From UBA6107 sp964459385 (GTDB lineage Bacteria; Chloroflexota; Anaerolineae; Anaerolineales; Anaerolineaceae), in assembly GCA_964459385.1 (NCBI GenBank), contig CAYWLG010000001.1, positions 186,001 to 250,000 of the forward strand: DNA of 64,000 nt. Reading direction: 5' to 3'. Made by a program: the position numbers and the translations under genes. Numbering within the stretch: position 1 is the first letter of the stretch; the number at the start of each line of letters is the position of its first letter. The notes beneath the pieces are model-generated. The model saw only the letters and a list, made by a program, of their open reading frames with translations. It did not search any database and was not told where the DNA came from. Positions 18,352-27,323 of the stretch are shown here, one piece after another.

Positions 18352-19536
18352 TTATTTGATCACATTCAGCTTTTGGCCGACCTTCTTGAAGCTGGCCAGC
18401 CCCTCATCCAGATCCTGGCGGGTGTGGGCGGCTGAGATCATCACGCGGATGCGCGCCTTGCCTTTGGGCACAGTGGGGTAACCCAGGGCCATGGCGAAGA
18501 CACCTTCTTCGTAGAGCTCACGGCTGAACTGTTGGGCCAAGGGCGCTTCACCCAGCATGATGGGGGTGATGGGGGTGGTGCTAACGCCGGTGTCAAAGCC
18601 GTAGGCTTTCATTTCCGCTTTGAAATAACGGGCGTTTTCCCACAGGCGGTCTACCAACTCGGTGGAGGCTTCGAGCAGGTCGATGGCAGCGATGGTGGCG
18701 GCTACATCGGGCGGGGTGACGGCCGAGGAGAAGAGGAAGGGGCGTCCGCGCTGGCGCAGCCAGTCGATGATCTGGGCATTGCCGGCAACCACACCGCCGA
18801 CGCCGCCGAAGGCTTTTGAAAGGGTGCCGATTTCCACATCCACTTTGCCGTGCAGGCCGTAGTGATCGACAATGCCGCGGCCACCGTGGCCGATCACGCC
18901 TTCACCGTGGGCATCATCCACCATGAGCATAATATCGTGACTGTTGGCGACTTCGTAGAGCTTGTCGAGGGGAGCGATGTCTCCATCCATGCTGAACACG
19001 CCATCGGTGATGAGCAAAGCACGGCGATAGCTGCCTTCATTCTCACGGATCACGCGCTCCAGATCGAGGGAGTCGGCGTGGGCGAAGCGCACGATGCGCG
19101 CGCCTGAAAGGCGACTGCCGTCGATGATGCTGGCGTGGTTGAGCTCATCCGAGAAGATGACGTCCTCTTTGCCTACCAGAGCCGGGATGGTGGCCAGATT
19201 GGCCGCGAACCCCGATTGGAAGGTGATGGCCGCTTCAACGCCCTTGAAGGCCGCCAGACGGCGCTCCAGTTCAAGATGCAGATCCATCGTGCCGGCGATC
19301 GAGCGCACTGCGCCCGGACCTTCTCCGTAATCGTCCAGCGCCTTTTTGGCGGCGGCAACGATCTTGGGGTGATTGGCCAGACCCAAATAGTTGTTCGAGC
19401 AAAAATTGAGGACTTTCTTTCCATCCACGGTCAACCAGGCTCCCTGTGGGGAACTTAATGTGCGGATCCGATTGTACAGGCCGGCTTCTTTTAATCCGTC
19501 CAGTTCCTGTTGGACCCACTCAAGCTTTTTCGACAT
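18352..19536 (-). CDS. kbl: Glycine C-acetyltransferase (2-amino-3-ketobutyrate CoA ligase)
   Basis: 394 aa, a PLP-dependent alpha-oxoamine synthase. It carries NYLGLANHP, DELNHASIIDG, VDDAHGEG with the cofactor-binding Asp/His, and the PLP lysine K241 in GTLSKAFGG. Kbl interconverts 2-amino-3-oxobutyrate plus CoA with glycine plus acetyl-CoA in threonine breakdown. No threonine dehydrogenase gene is nearby, so related acyl-CoA:amino-acid synthase activities cannot be excluded. AGAGGTG precedes the ATG at 19536; a GTG 6 nt upstream lies inside the ribosome binding site and is not used. It lies 47 nt downstream of the Helicase_C_3 gene on the same strand. Confidence 0.88.
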   Translation of the reverse strand: MSKKLEWVQQELDGLKEAGLYNRIRTLSSPQGAWLTVDGKKVLNFCSNNYLGLANHPKIVAAAKKALDDYGEGPGAVRSIAGTMDLHLELERRLAAFKGVEAAITFQSGFAANLATIPALVGKEDVIFSDELNHASIIDGSRLSGARIVRFAHADSLDLERVIRENEGSYRRALLITDGVFSMDGDIAPLDKLYEVANSHDIMLMVDDAHGEGVIGHGGRGIVDHYGLHGKVDVEIGTLSKAFGGVGGVVAGNAQIIDWLRQRGRPFLFSSAVTPPDVAATIAAIDLLEASTELVDRLWENARYFKAEMKAYGFDTGVSTTPITPIMLGEAPLAQQFSRELYEEGVFAMALGYPTVPKGKARIRVMISAAHTRQDLDEGLASFKKVGQKLNVIK

Positions 19537-19583
19537 AGTCACCTCTTTTGGAAATTTTTTCCTGCAATTTACCTGAAAACCAA

Positions 19584-21224
19584 TTATACATCGCCATCCA
19601 GGTGTACATCGGCCAGAAAGCCCATTTCGGCCAAAATTTGCCGCAGTGTTTCGATGGAGGCAGCCTTCACGATCAGGGTTTTGGGGTTAAGCACTTCCTC
19701 GATGCAGCGGGCCGCCCGCGGGTTGCGCTGCAAGAGCGGCAAGATTTCGGGGCGGGCCAGTCGCAGCAGAACGGGGCGCGAGAATTCTGCCTCACAGCCA
19801 TATTTATCCCAGCGCTCCAATTGCTGCGTCAGCGCCAGAGGGATGTTCTTCACTTTTGCCTGCTGCAGGAGTTGGATCAGGTGGCTGCCCAGCAGGCCCT
19901 GGGCGGCGGCCGCTCTGAGCGAGGCAGGGGTAAGTCGGTAAGTTGTTTCGCTGCCTGTTTGCTTGATGGCCTGCCCAAAACGGGCCAACTGATAGCGCAG
20001 GGTGCGCGCCACATTGAGCGGCACCACGAGCGTATCGCTGGCCGTGATCGAGATTGTGCCCGATTCATCTGAAGCAAGGGCGGGCGCTTCACCGGCCAGC
20101 AGTGCTTGCCCAACAGGCGATAACCTGAAAGCGCTTGGGCGGCTATTTTTGTCGCTGAACCCCAGATCGAGCAGTCCCAGCCAGTGCAATGGCCCAGCGA
20201 TCAGGTAGCGCAGCAGGGCCCCTTCGATCTTGTCCCAGTTCTTGCTGCCTTGCAGGTGGGCGTTCGTTTTGGCGTCGCGGATGAACCAACTGTCATACTC
20301 CCCGGCTGAGCGCTGAAAATCGGGCAGATTGGCTCTTACCTGTGTGACCAGAGAAGAAACGCTCCACCAGGCATTCGGCTTAAGCTCCTGAAGCAAACCC
20401 AGCAGCATCTGGCGCGGCAGGAGCGGATCGTTGGCCCAGTTGCCCTCAAATACCAATCCCGGCAGCATGCGCAGGTCGTTTATGTTGCTGGAAGTGGTCC
20501 AATTCTGATAAAGCTTGAGCAGTACCTGCGCACGACTGGCTGAGAGGAACTCTTTCAAGTGGGCAGGGTCGGGTTGGCCTTCAGCCGTCAAAACCTCGCC
20601 AGAGGCCAGCAGGGAGCGGATGAAATGGGTATAAGAAAGCTGGTAGGCTGAACGATCCGGTTTACCATCCCTGCACATGCGCAAAGCAGCCAGCAAATCG
20701 GTGGCATCGTCCAGAATGCGGTCGCCGGCCTTGCGCGGAAATTTCGTCTCTGCTTCGGTGGCGGGCCGTGGCTGCAAGTTTGGCTTTTGCTGGGTTGGTT
20801 TCGCCCACTGCAAAAATTCATCTGGAATATAGGCGAATTCCTGCGGTTCTTTGCCCGCGCGCAGAAAGGCTCGTCCGATCAAGGCTTTGTACCAGAGGGC
20901 TTCTACATCTGAGATAGGCGCTTCATCGGGGGCAACCCGTTCGCGTTTGGCCAGACCCATCGCCCTCACCTCACCAAATTGACGGGTAAACTGAGACCAG
21001 GTTTCTTTGCCGGAGTGATCTACCAGATACTGCCAGGTGTTTTTCTCGCTCTCAGAGAGCGCCTCGATCACCTCGGTATATAGAGTTTCGTCGCACAATT
21101 TTGTTTCGAGTTCCTGCAGTGCTTCTTGAAAGCCTTGGGCAAGCAGTTCGATGCGCCATTGGCGGGCAACGCGCTGCAGAAAATCGAGATCGGTTTCACG
21201 AAGGGTCTGATGAAGGTTGGGCAT
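19584..21224 (-). CDS. Helicase_C_3 / XPB-N-terminal-like winged-helix protein lacking a helicase motor
   Basis: 546 aa. The C-terminal about 200 residues fit the helicase-associated (Helicase_C_3) domain: SDTLVVPLNVARTLRYQLA, then TTYRLTPASLRAAAAQGLL, PLALTQQLERW and LKTL-type helix pairs. The N-terminal half is helical with repeated winged-helix-like segments (ESEKNTWQYLVDHSG and similar). No Walker A or DEAD motif is present. Such stand-alone proteins occur in Actinobacteria and Chloroflexota; their function is not established, though a DNA-binding or repair role is usually guessed. AGGTGACTC precedes the ATG. Confidence 0.6.
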   Translation of the reverse strand: MPNLHQTLRETDLDFLQRVARQWRIELLAQGFQEALQELETKLCDETLYTEVIEALSESEKNTWQYLVDHSGKETWSQFTRQFGEVRAMGLAKRERVAPDEAPISDVEALWYKALIGRAFLRAGKEPQEFAYIPDEFLQWAKPTQQKPNLQPRPATEAETKFPRKAGDRILDDATDLLAALRMCRDGKPDRSAYQLSYTHFIRSLLASGEVLTAEGQPDPAHLKEFLSASRAQVLLKLYQNWTTSSNINDLRMLPGLVFEGNWANDPLLPRQMLLGLLQELKPNAWWSVSSLVTQVRANLPDFQRSAGEYDSWFIRDAKTNAHLQGSKNWDKIEGALLRYLIAGPLHWLGLLDLGFSDKNSRPSAFRLSPVGQALLAGEAPALASDESGTISITASDTLVVPLNVARTLRYQLARFGQAIKQTGSETTYRLTPASLRAAAAQGLLGSHLIQLLQQAKVKNIPLALTQQLERWDKYGCEAEFSRPVLLRLARPEILPLLQRNPRAARCIEEVLNPKTLIVKAASIETLRQILAEMGFLADVHLDGDV

Positions 21225-21302
21225 GAGTCACCTGAGCAGCTTCATTATATTCAATTCCTGCGGCAATAGGGCCGAATGGCATAAAGAGCCCCGGCTGGTT
21301 AA

Positions 21303-21331
21303 TTGACGCTTATTCTTCTTCTAAGTATAAT
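21303..21331 (+). promoter_or_regulatory. Sigma70-type promoter for the DUF4388/GTPase operon
   Basis: TTGACG, a 17-nt spacer and TATAAT match the housekeeping consensus closely. The predicted start lies near 21338, about 27 nt before the ATG at 21365. Confidence 0.75.
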
Positions 21332-21364
21332 TTCTAAGGCTCACTGTTTTATGACAAGGAAATC

Positions 21365-22180
21365 ATGGCCTTAAAAGGGAATCTCCGCGATTTTTCAATT
21401 ACACAGCTTTTGAACCTGATCAGTCTGGCCAGAAAATCGGGTGGACTGCATATTGAAGGTGTTGGCGATGTCGCTGAGATCCTCTTCAAAGAAGGCCGCC
21501 TGTCTTTTGCTCAGATCGGGAACAGTGGTAAAAGCCTGCTGCAACTGGCGCTGGAGGGTAAATTGATCTCAAATGCGCAGTTCAATTTGCTCTCGCCAAA
21601 ACTGCAGGGCATGACCGATAAAGAGGTCGGTCTTTTCTTGGTGAACGGCAATTATCTGGGCCAGGGGGAGGTTTTTGGCCTGCTCGAAAATGATTACACC
21701 GCACTGATGCGACGTCTCTTCACCTGGGTGGAGGGGTATTTTCATTTTGAAGCCGGTGAGATGGCCCCCGATGATAAGATTCCCACCCGTCTGGCACTGG
21801 AGAGCCTCATTGTGGAGGGCGCGCGCGAGGTGGAAGAACTGGAAGAACTGCGGGCTGAGATTCCCAGCCTGGAGATGGCCCTAAAGTTCACCGACCGCCC
21901 CGATATGAACATCAAGAACGTTGACCTGACCTCAGATGAGTGGAAGGTGGTCGGGTACGTCAACCCCAAGAATTCCATTCAACAGATCGCCCGCACAGTC
22001 AAGATGGACGAACTGGAAATTCGCCGCGTGGTTTATGCCCTGTTACAGGCAGGGCTGGTAGAATTGATACGTCCCAATGGGATGCCGGTTCAGATGAATG
22101 AGAAGACCATTCAGCCAATGGACAAAAAAGAACAAAAATCTCTGGTCAATCGTTTGATCGAGCGAATCCGCTCCATTTGA
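21365..22180 (+). CDS. DUF4388 (PATAN-like) domain protein
   Basis: 271 aa. The N-terminal about 100 residues are a DUF4388 domain: LKGNLRDFSITQLLNLI, KSGGLHIEG, then EILFKEGRLSFAQIG. A second segment (LMRRLFTWVEGYFHFEAGE, about 118-136) repeats the same theme, and residues 185-260 look like a winged helix (NSIQQIARTVKMDELEIRRVVYALLQAGLVELI). DUF4388 proteins are commonly linked to small GTPases and gliding or polarity regulators. It is the first gene of a three-gene operon with a Ras-like GTPase and a V4R protein, so it likely acts as the GTPase partner or output. AAGGAA precedes the ATG. Confidence 0.82.
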   Translation: MALKGNLRDFSITQLLNLISLARKSGGLHIEGVGDVAEILFKEGRLSFAQIGNSGKSLLQLALEGKLISNAQFNLLSPKLQGMTDKEVGLFLVNGNYLGQGEVFGLLENDYTALMRRLFTWVEGYFHFEAGEMAPDDKIPTRLALESLIVEGAREVEELEELRAEIPSLEMALKFTDRPDMNIKNVDLTSDEWKVVGYVNPKNSIQQIARTVKMDELEIRRVVYALLQAGLVELIRPNGMPVQMNEKTIQPMDKKEQKSLVNRLIERIRSI

Positions 22181-22199
22181 CCTGGCAAAAGGAAGAAAG

Positions 22200-22739
22200 A
22201 TGCAAACTCAAACCGTAAAGATCGTGGTGACTGGCCCCTTCAACTCTGGCAAGACCGAGTTCATTCGCTCGGTCAGTGAGATTGATGTGGTCTCGACCGA
22301 GAAAAAGATCACCAACGAAGCGGAAAAGATCAAAGAAAACACCACTGTGGCGATGGATTTTGGCCGCATCACCGTGGATGACGACCTGGTTTTGTTTCTA
22401 TTCGGCACCCCGGGTCAAAAGCGTTTTGATTTCATGTGGGAGATCCTCTCAGAAGGCATGCTGGGCTTTATCGTCATGATCGACAGCACCCGCCCTGAGA
22501 CCTTCAAAGAGGCACGCAGCATCCTCGAAACGTTTCACGCTTATGCGCCGACCCCTTATGTGGTCGCAGCCAACAAACAAGATCAGCCCGACGCCTGGGA
22601 CGTGGAAGACATCCGTTTGGCCTTGCGCCTGGATCCCAACGTGAAACTGCTGCCCTGCATCGCCAAAAAGAAAAGCGCGGTCAAGACCGTGCTGCTAGAG
22701 CTTTTGTATGAGATACTGAATGAAGTGGAAGAAAACTAA
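22200..22739 (+). CDS. Ras/Arf-like small GTPase (COG2229 / MglA-related)
   Basis: A 179-aa small GTPase. The P-loop GPFNSGKT is at 12-19, a switch-I-like ENTTVAMDFG at 46-55, G3 as GTPGQ at 69-73, and G4 as NKQD at 125-128. The usual G3 aspartate is replaced by Gly (FGTPGQ), as in the COG2229 family and comparable with MglA, where this Asp is also absent. The switch II Gln is kept. It lies 19 nt after the DUF4388 gene and just before a V4R-domain gene. It presumably cycles between GTP and GDP to control a cell-surface or polarity process; no roadblock/MglB GAP is encoded here. Confidence 0.85.
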   Translation: MQTQTVKIVVTGPFNSGKTEFIRSVSEIDVVSTEKKITNEAEKIKENTTVAMDFGRITVDDDLVLFLFGTPGQKRFDFMWEILSEGMLGFIVMIDSTRPETFKEARSILETFHAYAPTPYVVAANKQDQPDAWDVEDIRLALRLDPNVKLLPCIAKKKSAVKTVLLELLYEILNEVEEN

Positions 22740-22754
22740 TTGAGCGAGGACCCA

Positions 22755-23330
22755 ATGATTGCAAATGTAAGCCAGAGATCAAATTGGGGAGAAGATATTT
22801 TTTCACTCAGCCTGCAGGAAATTTTAGGCGCTGAGGCTTTCAAAAAGCTGCTGCAGCGATGTGCCGAGAAGAACCCTGCCGCGGAACCGGTGGCAGAAAC
22901 CATGCAAGAAATGTACGGCCCCACCGGGGCACGTGGATTATTGGTCTGTTCAGGCCGAACCGCCTTCAAGTATTTGCTCAATCGCGAAGGCGCCGCACTG
23001 GGTTTTGATAACCCGCAGTTTCGGCTGCTGCCGACACGCTCAAAGCTGAAGCGCGGTCTGCATCAGATTGCTGCCTGGATGCAGCACTCAACCGGCGACA
23101 AGATCGAGATCAAGAACGAAGAAAAACACTGGGTTTTTGAGGTTTCAGATCAGGAATCCGGCCAGCCCCAGCGAAAAATAGTCGAAAATTGTGACTTTAC
23201 CGTGGGCCTGCTGCAGGAGTTTCTGGCTTGGGCAGGCGGTGGAAAGTTCTACCGCGTCAAAGAATCTACCTGTCGAACTGCGGGGGCATCCTGCTGTAGT
23301 TTCATCGTGGATAAATTCCCGTTGGAATAA
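22755..23330 (+). CDS. V4R (4-vinyl reductase-like) sensor domain protein
   Basis: About 191 aa. It has a V4R-type core: GARGLLVCSGRTAFKYLL, then FTVGLLQEFLAWAGGGKFYRV and the terminal ESTCRTAGASCCSFIVDK with three cysteines, resembling the Cys-containing end of V4R domains that bind small hydrophobic ligands or metal. I prefer ATG 22755 (GAGGA 4 nt upstream) over TTG 22740, which directly follows the GTPase stop codon. The gene is probably co-transcribed with the GTPase and DUF4388 genes. A ligand-sensing input to the GTPase is inferred from context. Confidence 0.7.
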   Translation: MIANVSQRSNWGEDIFSLSLQEILGAEAFKKLLQRCAEKNPAAEPVAETMQEMYGPTGARGLLVCSGRTAFKYLLNREGAALGFDNPQFRLLPTRSKLKRGLHQIAAWMQHSTGDKIEIKNEEKHWVFEVSDQESGQPQRKIVENCDFTVGLLQEFLAWAGGGKFYRVKESTCRTAGASCCSFIVDKFPLE

Positions 23331-23417
23331 CAAATTTATTCTACCGGAAAAGTAATTACAAATTACACCCAATCAGGCGACGACCCTCAGAAATTTCGGA
23401 ATCGCAAGGCGAATTTC

Positions 23418-23446
23418 TTGACACATCCCCGCCTAGCGGGTAAAAT
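23418..23446 (+). promoter_or_regulatory. tRNA-Phe promoter
   Basis: TTGACA, a 17-nt spacer and TAAAAT, placed 12 nt before the mature tRNA 5' end. The close match to consensus fits a strongly expressed stable RNA. Confidence 0.85.
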
Positions 23447-23457
23447 ACAAGCCTGTT

Positions 23458-23530
23458 GCCGAGATAGCTCAGTTGGTAGAGCACACGACTGAAAATTGTG
23501 GTGTCCTGGGTCCGATTCCCAGTCTCGGCA
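23458..23530 (+). tRNA. tRNA-Phe (GAA anticodon)
   Basis: A full cloverleaf can be drawn: acceptor GCCGAGA with TCTCGGC, D stem GCTC/GAGC, anticodon stem CACGA/TTGTG with loop CTGAAAA (anticodon GAA), and T stem CTGGG/CCCAG with loop TCCGATT. The discriminator base is A and the 3' CCA is not encoded. It has its own promoter and terminator, so it is a single-gene unit. Confidence 0.96.
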
Positions 23531-23534
23531 CACG

Positions 23535-23562
23535 ACACTCCCTGAATGGGGAGTGTTTTTTT
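23535..23562 (+). terminator. Rho-independent terminator of tRNA-Phe
   Basis: ACACTCCC pairs with GGGAGTGT around a 6-nt loop, followed by seven Ts. It lies 5 nt after the tRNA. Confidence 0.88.
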
Positions 23563-23626
23563 ATTTGTAGAATTGTGCAGAAATTGGTTTTTCTGGCCCG
23601 CTTTCGGGTATGATTGACTTTATTGG

Positions 23627-24448
23627 ATGAATGCCATGACACAGACACAGATTAAAGTTGCTATTGGCTTGATACTCGCGGTCGCGCTGGGGCTGGGAAT
23701 AGCCGGCTTTCTGCTGGGCAAACCCCAAAAGGCTAAGCCTCAACTTGAGGTCACGTCAACCGCTGCGGCAACGGCAACATTCACCCTCGCTCCCACCCCA
23801 ACGGAGGGGATCACACCCTCGCCAACGGCTACCGCAACGGCCGAAGCCACAGCAACCATCCCGACGCCAACCCCAGCCGCTTACACCTACCCGGAATCGT
23901 TTTACATCACCGATATTACCGGTCACCGCCAAGTCTATTCGCTGGGCTGCGAGGCCAGTGTCTCGGTGGACTGGGCCAATTACTTTGATGTGCCCATTAT
24001 CGAATATACTTTTCAGGTCAGTCTGCCGCTCTCTGATAACCCCGATTATGGCTTTGTAGGAGATGTCAACAGCCCCTGGGGACAGATACCGCCTTACGGT
24101 TATGGCGTCCATGCCGGGCCGGTGGCCGATCTGCTGATCTCTTATGGCCTGCCCGCCAAAAGCGTGAAGGGGTACACGCTCGACGCCTTGAAACAAAAGA
24201 TCTCCGAGGCCAAACCCATCATAGCGTGGGTGATCGGCAATATGGAATGGAGCGAGCCGGTCAACTACACTGATTCAGAAGGACGAGTCAGCGTGGTGGC
24301 CCCCTATGAGCACGTGGTCATCGTCACCGGCTACAACGCCGATTCCATCCGCTACATGACCAATGGCAGGTTCTTCGACACCCCCACCGACGTCTTTATG
24401 ACCTCCTGGGGCGTGCTGGGCAACATGGCCGTGATCTACGGGGAATAG
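23627..24448 (+). CDS. Membrane-anchored or secreted C39-like (Peptidase_C39_2) protein
   Basis: 273 aa. A hydrophobic helix at about 9-31 (signal anchor) is followed by a TPTPTATA-rich linker (42-85). The papain-like domain has candidate nucleophile C108 in SLGCEASVSVDW and candidate catalytic H229 in PYEHVVIVTGYN, which match the Peptidase_C39_2 layout. It is likely extracytoplasmic. Substrate unknown; peptide processing or cell-wall work is possible. Starts at 23627 or 23636 are both possible. It ends 5 nt before the DUF2877 gene, so the two may be co-transcribed although no functional tie is obvious. Confidence 0.8.
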   Translation: MNAMTQTQIKVAIGLILAVALGLGIAGFLLGKPQKAKPQLEVTSTAAATATFTLAPTPTEGITPSPTATATAEATATIPTPTPAAYTYPESFYITDITGHRQVYSLGCEASVSVDWANYFDVPIIEYTFQVSLPLSDNPDYGFVGDVNSPWGQIPPYGYGVHAGPVADLLISYGLPAKSVKGYTLDALKQKISEAKPIIAWVIGNMEWSEPVNYTDSEGRVSVVAPYEHVVIVTGYNADSIRYMTNGRFFDTPTDVFMTSWGVLGNMAVIYGE

Positions 24449-24453
24449 CAAAG

Positions 24454-25308
24454 ATGACGAAACAATTCCTGCAAGCCACACGCATCGGATGTTATGCCCA
24501 CCAAAGCCTGGAGGCGGTACACAAAGGCAAGGTGATGGGGGCGACCTCAAAAGGGGTCTTTCTTCTGTTTGGCCGTTACAGCCTCTTTCTGACACAGGCA
24601 CAGGGCTTGAGCCCCTTCAATATCGTAATTCCTAAAAATATGGCGTTGCCACAGGGGCTTGAAACAGGCGATGAAGTGCTGTTTTCGCTGGGTGATCTGC
24701 TCATCCCTGCGCGGCAGGTAACCGTCGCATTGGCAGAAGCCGAGGTGTGGACGCCCGCGTCTCTGCCGCCTGCGAAGAACGGCAAGACTGCGCAGAAAGC
24801 TGTTTTACAGGCGTTGGTCGGCGAGATCAAGAGCCGGGTAAGCGAAAAGGGCTATTTGTTTCTAGCCAATCAGCTAGAGACCTTGACAGAAGAACAGAAG
24901 GAAACACGGCACCTCGTACAAGACTTCACTACAACATTTGATCGTCACGATTGGCCGGGCTGTCTGGGTGCAGCAGCAGCGTTGTTTGGACGTGGCGGCG
25001 GCTTGACCCCCTCCGGGGACGATTTCATCGCCGGCTTTGTGCTGCTGCGTTTCTTGAATGGGGACCCGGCTGTACGCGAAATTGGTACTCAATTGACCGC
25101 TATGGCTTACGAAAAGACCACTTTTGTTTCAGCCAACCGGCTGGAGGCCGCCTGTCGTGGCTGGTCTGAAGGACTGTTTCTGCGCGTAGCCGCGAAAGCT
25201 ATGGAAAACGAAAACGGGGAATTGCAGGCTTTGGCCAATGCCCTGATCGAATTTGGCCATTCTTCGGGGGTGGATACGCTGATGGGAATGCTCGCTGCCT
25301 GTTTGTAA
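24454..25308 (+). CDS. DUF2877 protein (YlbF-like, FdrA-system partner)
   Basis: 284 aa with the DUF2877 signature GLTPSGDD at 183-190 and the C-terminal GHSSGVDT motif near 268-275. In E. coli, YlbF (DUF2877) is encoded with FdrA and YlbE (DUF1116), and these together are reported as oxamate carbamoyltransferase in allantoin use. FdrA and DUF1116 genes occur about 13 kb away at 37832-40813. A truncated second copy of this gene's 3' end lies at 36012-36109, next to that operon, so the intact gene was probably separated from its partners, or duplicated, when the intervening island arrived. The start follows the C39 gene by 5 nt. Confidence 0.82.
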   Translation: MTKQFLQATRIGCYAHQSLEAVHKGKVMGATSKGVFLLFGRYSLFLTQAQGLSPFNIVIPKNMALPQGLETGDEVLFSLGDLLIPARQVTVALAEAEVWTPASLPPAKNGKTAQKAVLQALVGEIKSRVSEKGYLFLANQLETLTEEQKETRHLVQDFTTTFDRHDWPGCLGAAAALFGRGGGLTPSGDDFIAGFVLLRFLNGDPAVREIGTQLTAMAYEKTTFVSANRLEAACRGWSEGLFLRVAAKAMENENGELQALANALIEFGHSSGVDTLMGMLAACL

Positions 25309-25412
25309 GTGAAGAGAAGTCGATAGTTTTAACAAAGGACGCTTATTGTATGAAAAAAACACCTGTGCTAATATAATTTATCTGTATTTAATACAGAGTC
25401 TTTACAAACACT

Positions 25413-27254
25413 ATGAGCGGGTTGGATATGCCAGACCAGAAACAATCACACAAACTCCCTATAGCTCTTTCTTGCATTGCTGGTATTGCTTACCTGGTTC
25501 AATCAGTTTACTATGCGTTATACCAATTACCGATACTAGATGAGGGGGCATATTTATTTAAGGGGTATCAGTACGCTCTTGGAAATTACATTCCGTTCCA
25601 ACCCTACGGCTTTTGGACAAATAAAATGTATCTTTCATTTTATGTCTATGGTTGGGTTCAAAAGTTGTTTTCTGCAGGTCTTTTAGCGCCAAGATTATTT
25701 GCCGTATTCCTGGGAATGTTGACCCTGGCAGGAACCTGGCTGGTTGCCCGTCGTTTGGGTAACTCTTGGCTGGCAGCATTAGCTGTCTTGGCTTTTGCGG
25801 TCAATCCTACACTAATAAGCATTTACAGTTGGGGCATTTCTCAAGTTCTTGTGATTTGCACCCTGACATGGGTGTTGGTGTTCGTTTTAGGAGCAAACCG
25901 GCCTGGCTGGCAAATCGTGATAGGGTCAATGCTCGCAGCCGTCATGGTCTTCTTAAGGGAGAACATGGTTTTTGTAATCCCTTTTCTGGCGTTTTATCTC
26001 TTCTGGCAGCATGGAAAAAAAATTGGGCTGCTTTCTACAGGTGTAATGGCGATCCTCCTTGTGTTGGGTCATATGATCTTTTGGCCGGATATTTTATATT
26101 TATGGTCCAGGCAGATTCCTAATTTTCAAAGCGTTTTCACCGAATCCGCATCTACATCTGCTTTAATTACCAAAAGTGCTTTAGATCTTACTCGAATTCA
26201 TAGCCTGGCAACGGCTTTACGGGTTTTTGTAATTCCACTGCTTTGCACACTGATCACCATAGTGCTTTGGCCAAAAAAAGATCAATGGAAGTCATCCGCA
26301 CACAAAAAAGCCACCGTTTTTTTGTTGATGACGTTCATTGTTTTATTGCTCACTCACGCTTATGCTTCAATTGGTAAGGACTATTGTATTTATTGTTCTA
26401 CAAATTATTTCGCGTTTTTTGGCAGCATGGGACTGATACTTTTTGCGGCAAGTTTTACCTCATTAAATCGTTCACCCGGTACAGCGCAAAAGATTCTGTT
26501 TGCCTTTCTGTTTTTGCTGCTGATTACTTTTATTGGGTTTTCCTTATTTGAGATAATTGGCTACCCTCTAATAAACATGTTATTGCCTCGAATTCATGAT
26601 GGCAAATTCGTGCCCGGAACAGTGCATCTTTGGCAACTTTTCGAAAACAAATATGGATGGACGGAAGAGATCACCCGCAGAACGATCCCTACAGTTTTTG
26701 GATTTTTCGTGGGAGTTCTAGCCTTGTTGTTTGTCTATTTCGGTGCCACCTCCAAAGTTTTTGCTCGATACCGCGAACGCCTTGTAACTTCTATTGGGAT
26801 TTTGCTGATGTTTGCGTTTGTTATTTCGCCATTCATGAACTGGCTTCCCAAAGAGACTTTAAGCAACACAAATATCCCATTTTTCTATCAATCGATTGCT
26901 CAAAAGATAAACCCAAAAATTCCTCCCGGAAGCCGGGTTTACCTGACTGGAAACCTTTCGACAATTCTGCTTTTGTATTTGCCAGATGCCAGATTCTATC
27001 CTCCCCAGGTGAATGGCAGTAACTCTTTTAGAATCAACGACGATAGCGATATTGATTTAAAAGCCGGTTTGTGGAACACTGACCTGGATAACCAATGGCG
27101 GGCCGAGGCCGATGTGTTCATCATTGGCATAGATAAAATCCCAGCCTGGGAAGATGAGATTGTAAATTTCTATTTGTTGTATGATTCAACCAAGTCTAAT
27201 AAAGATGTTTCTCCGGATTTAACTGATGTGTACGTTTTCTCGCGAAATAAGTAA
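25413..27254 (+). CDS. Membrane glycosyltransferase-like protein (GT39/PMT_2 type)
   Basis: 613 aa with about 11-12 hydrophobic helices. The first extracytoplasmic loop has LPILDEGAYLFKGY, where the acidic pair sits at the position expected for GT-C enzymes. A soluble C-terminal domain (SRVYLTGNLSTILLLYLPD) follows. Its codons and DNA are clearly more A+T-rich than those upstream, which marks the start of the second glycan island. A small perfect dyad (CTGTAT-TTA-ATACAG, 25382-25396) precedes the gene. Donor is probably a polyprenyl-phosphate sugar; acceptor unknown. Confidence 0.75.
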   Translation: MSGLDMPDQKQSHKLPIALSCIAGIAYLVQSVYYALYQLPILDEGAYLFKGYQYALGNYIPFQPYGFWTNKMYLSFYVYGWVQKLFSAGLLAPRLFAVFLGMLTLAGTWLVARRLGNSWLAALAVLAFAVNPTLISIYSWGISQVLVICTLTWVLVFVLGANRPGWQIVIGSMLAAVMVFLRENMVFVIPFLAFYLFWQHGKKIGLLSTGVMAILLVLGHMIFWPDILYLWSRQIPNFQSVFTESASTSALITKSALDLTRIHSLATALRVFVIPLLCTLITIVLWPKKDQWKSSAHKKATVFLLMTFIVLLLTHAYASIGKDYCIYCSTNYFAFFGSMGLILFAASFTSLNRSPGTAQKILFAFLFLLLITFIGFSLFEIIGYPLINMLLPRIHDGKFVPGTVHLWQLFENKYGWTEEITRRTIPTVFGFFVGVLALLFVYFGATSKVFARYRERLVTSIGILLMFAFVISPFMNWLPKETLSNTNIPFFYQSIAQKINPKIPPGSRVYLTGNLSTILLLYLPDARFYPPQVNGSNSFRINDDSDIDLKAGLWNTDLDNQWRAEADVFIIGIDKIPAWEDEIVNFYLLYDSTKSNKDVSPDLTDVYVFSRNK

Positions 27255-27323
27255 ACGTTTTTCCTCGCAACAGGGATTTTTGGTTTTATTTGCTAAGCGA
27301 AAGTTATCTATTAAGGAGGATTT

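Noticed and set aside
25382..25396. Perfect dyad CTGTAT-TTA-ATACAG at the left island edge
   Set aside because: Short and A+T-rich; no matching copy at the right edge near 36011, so it is not supported as an attachment site.
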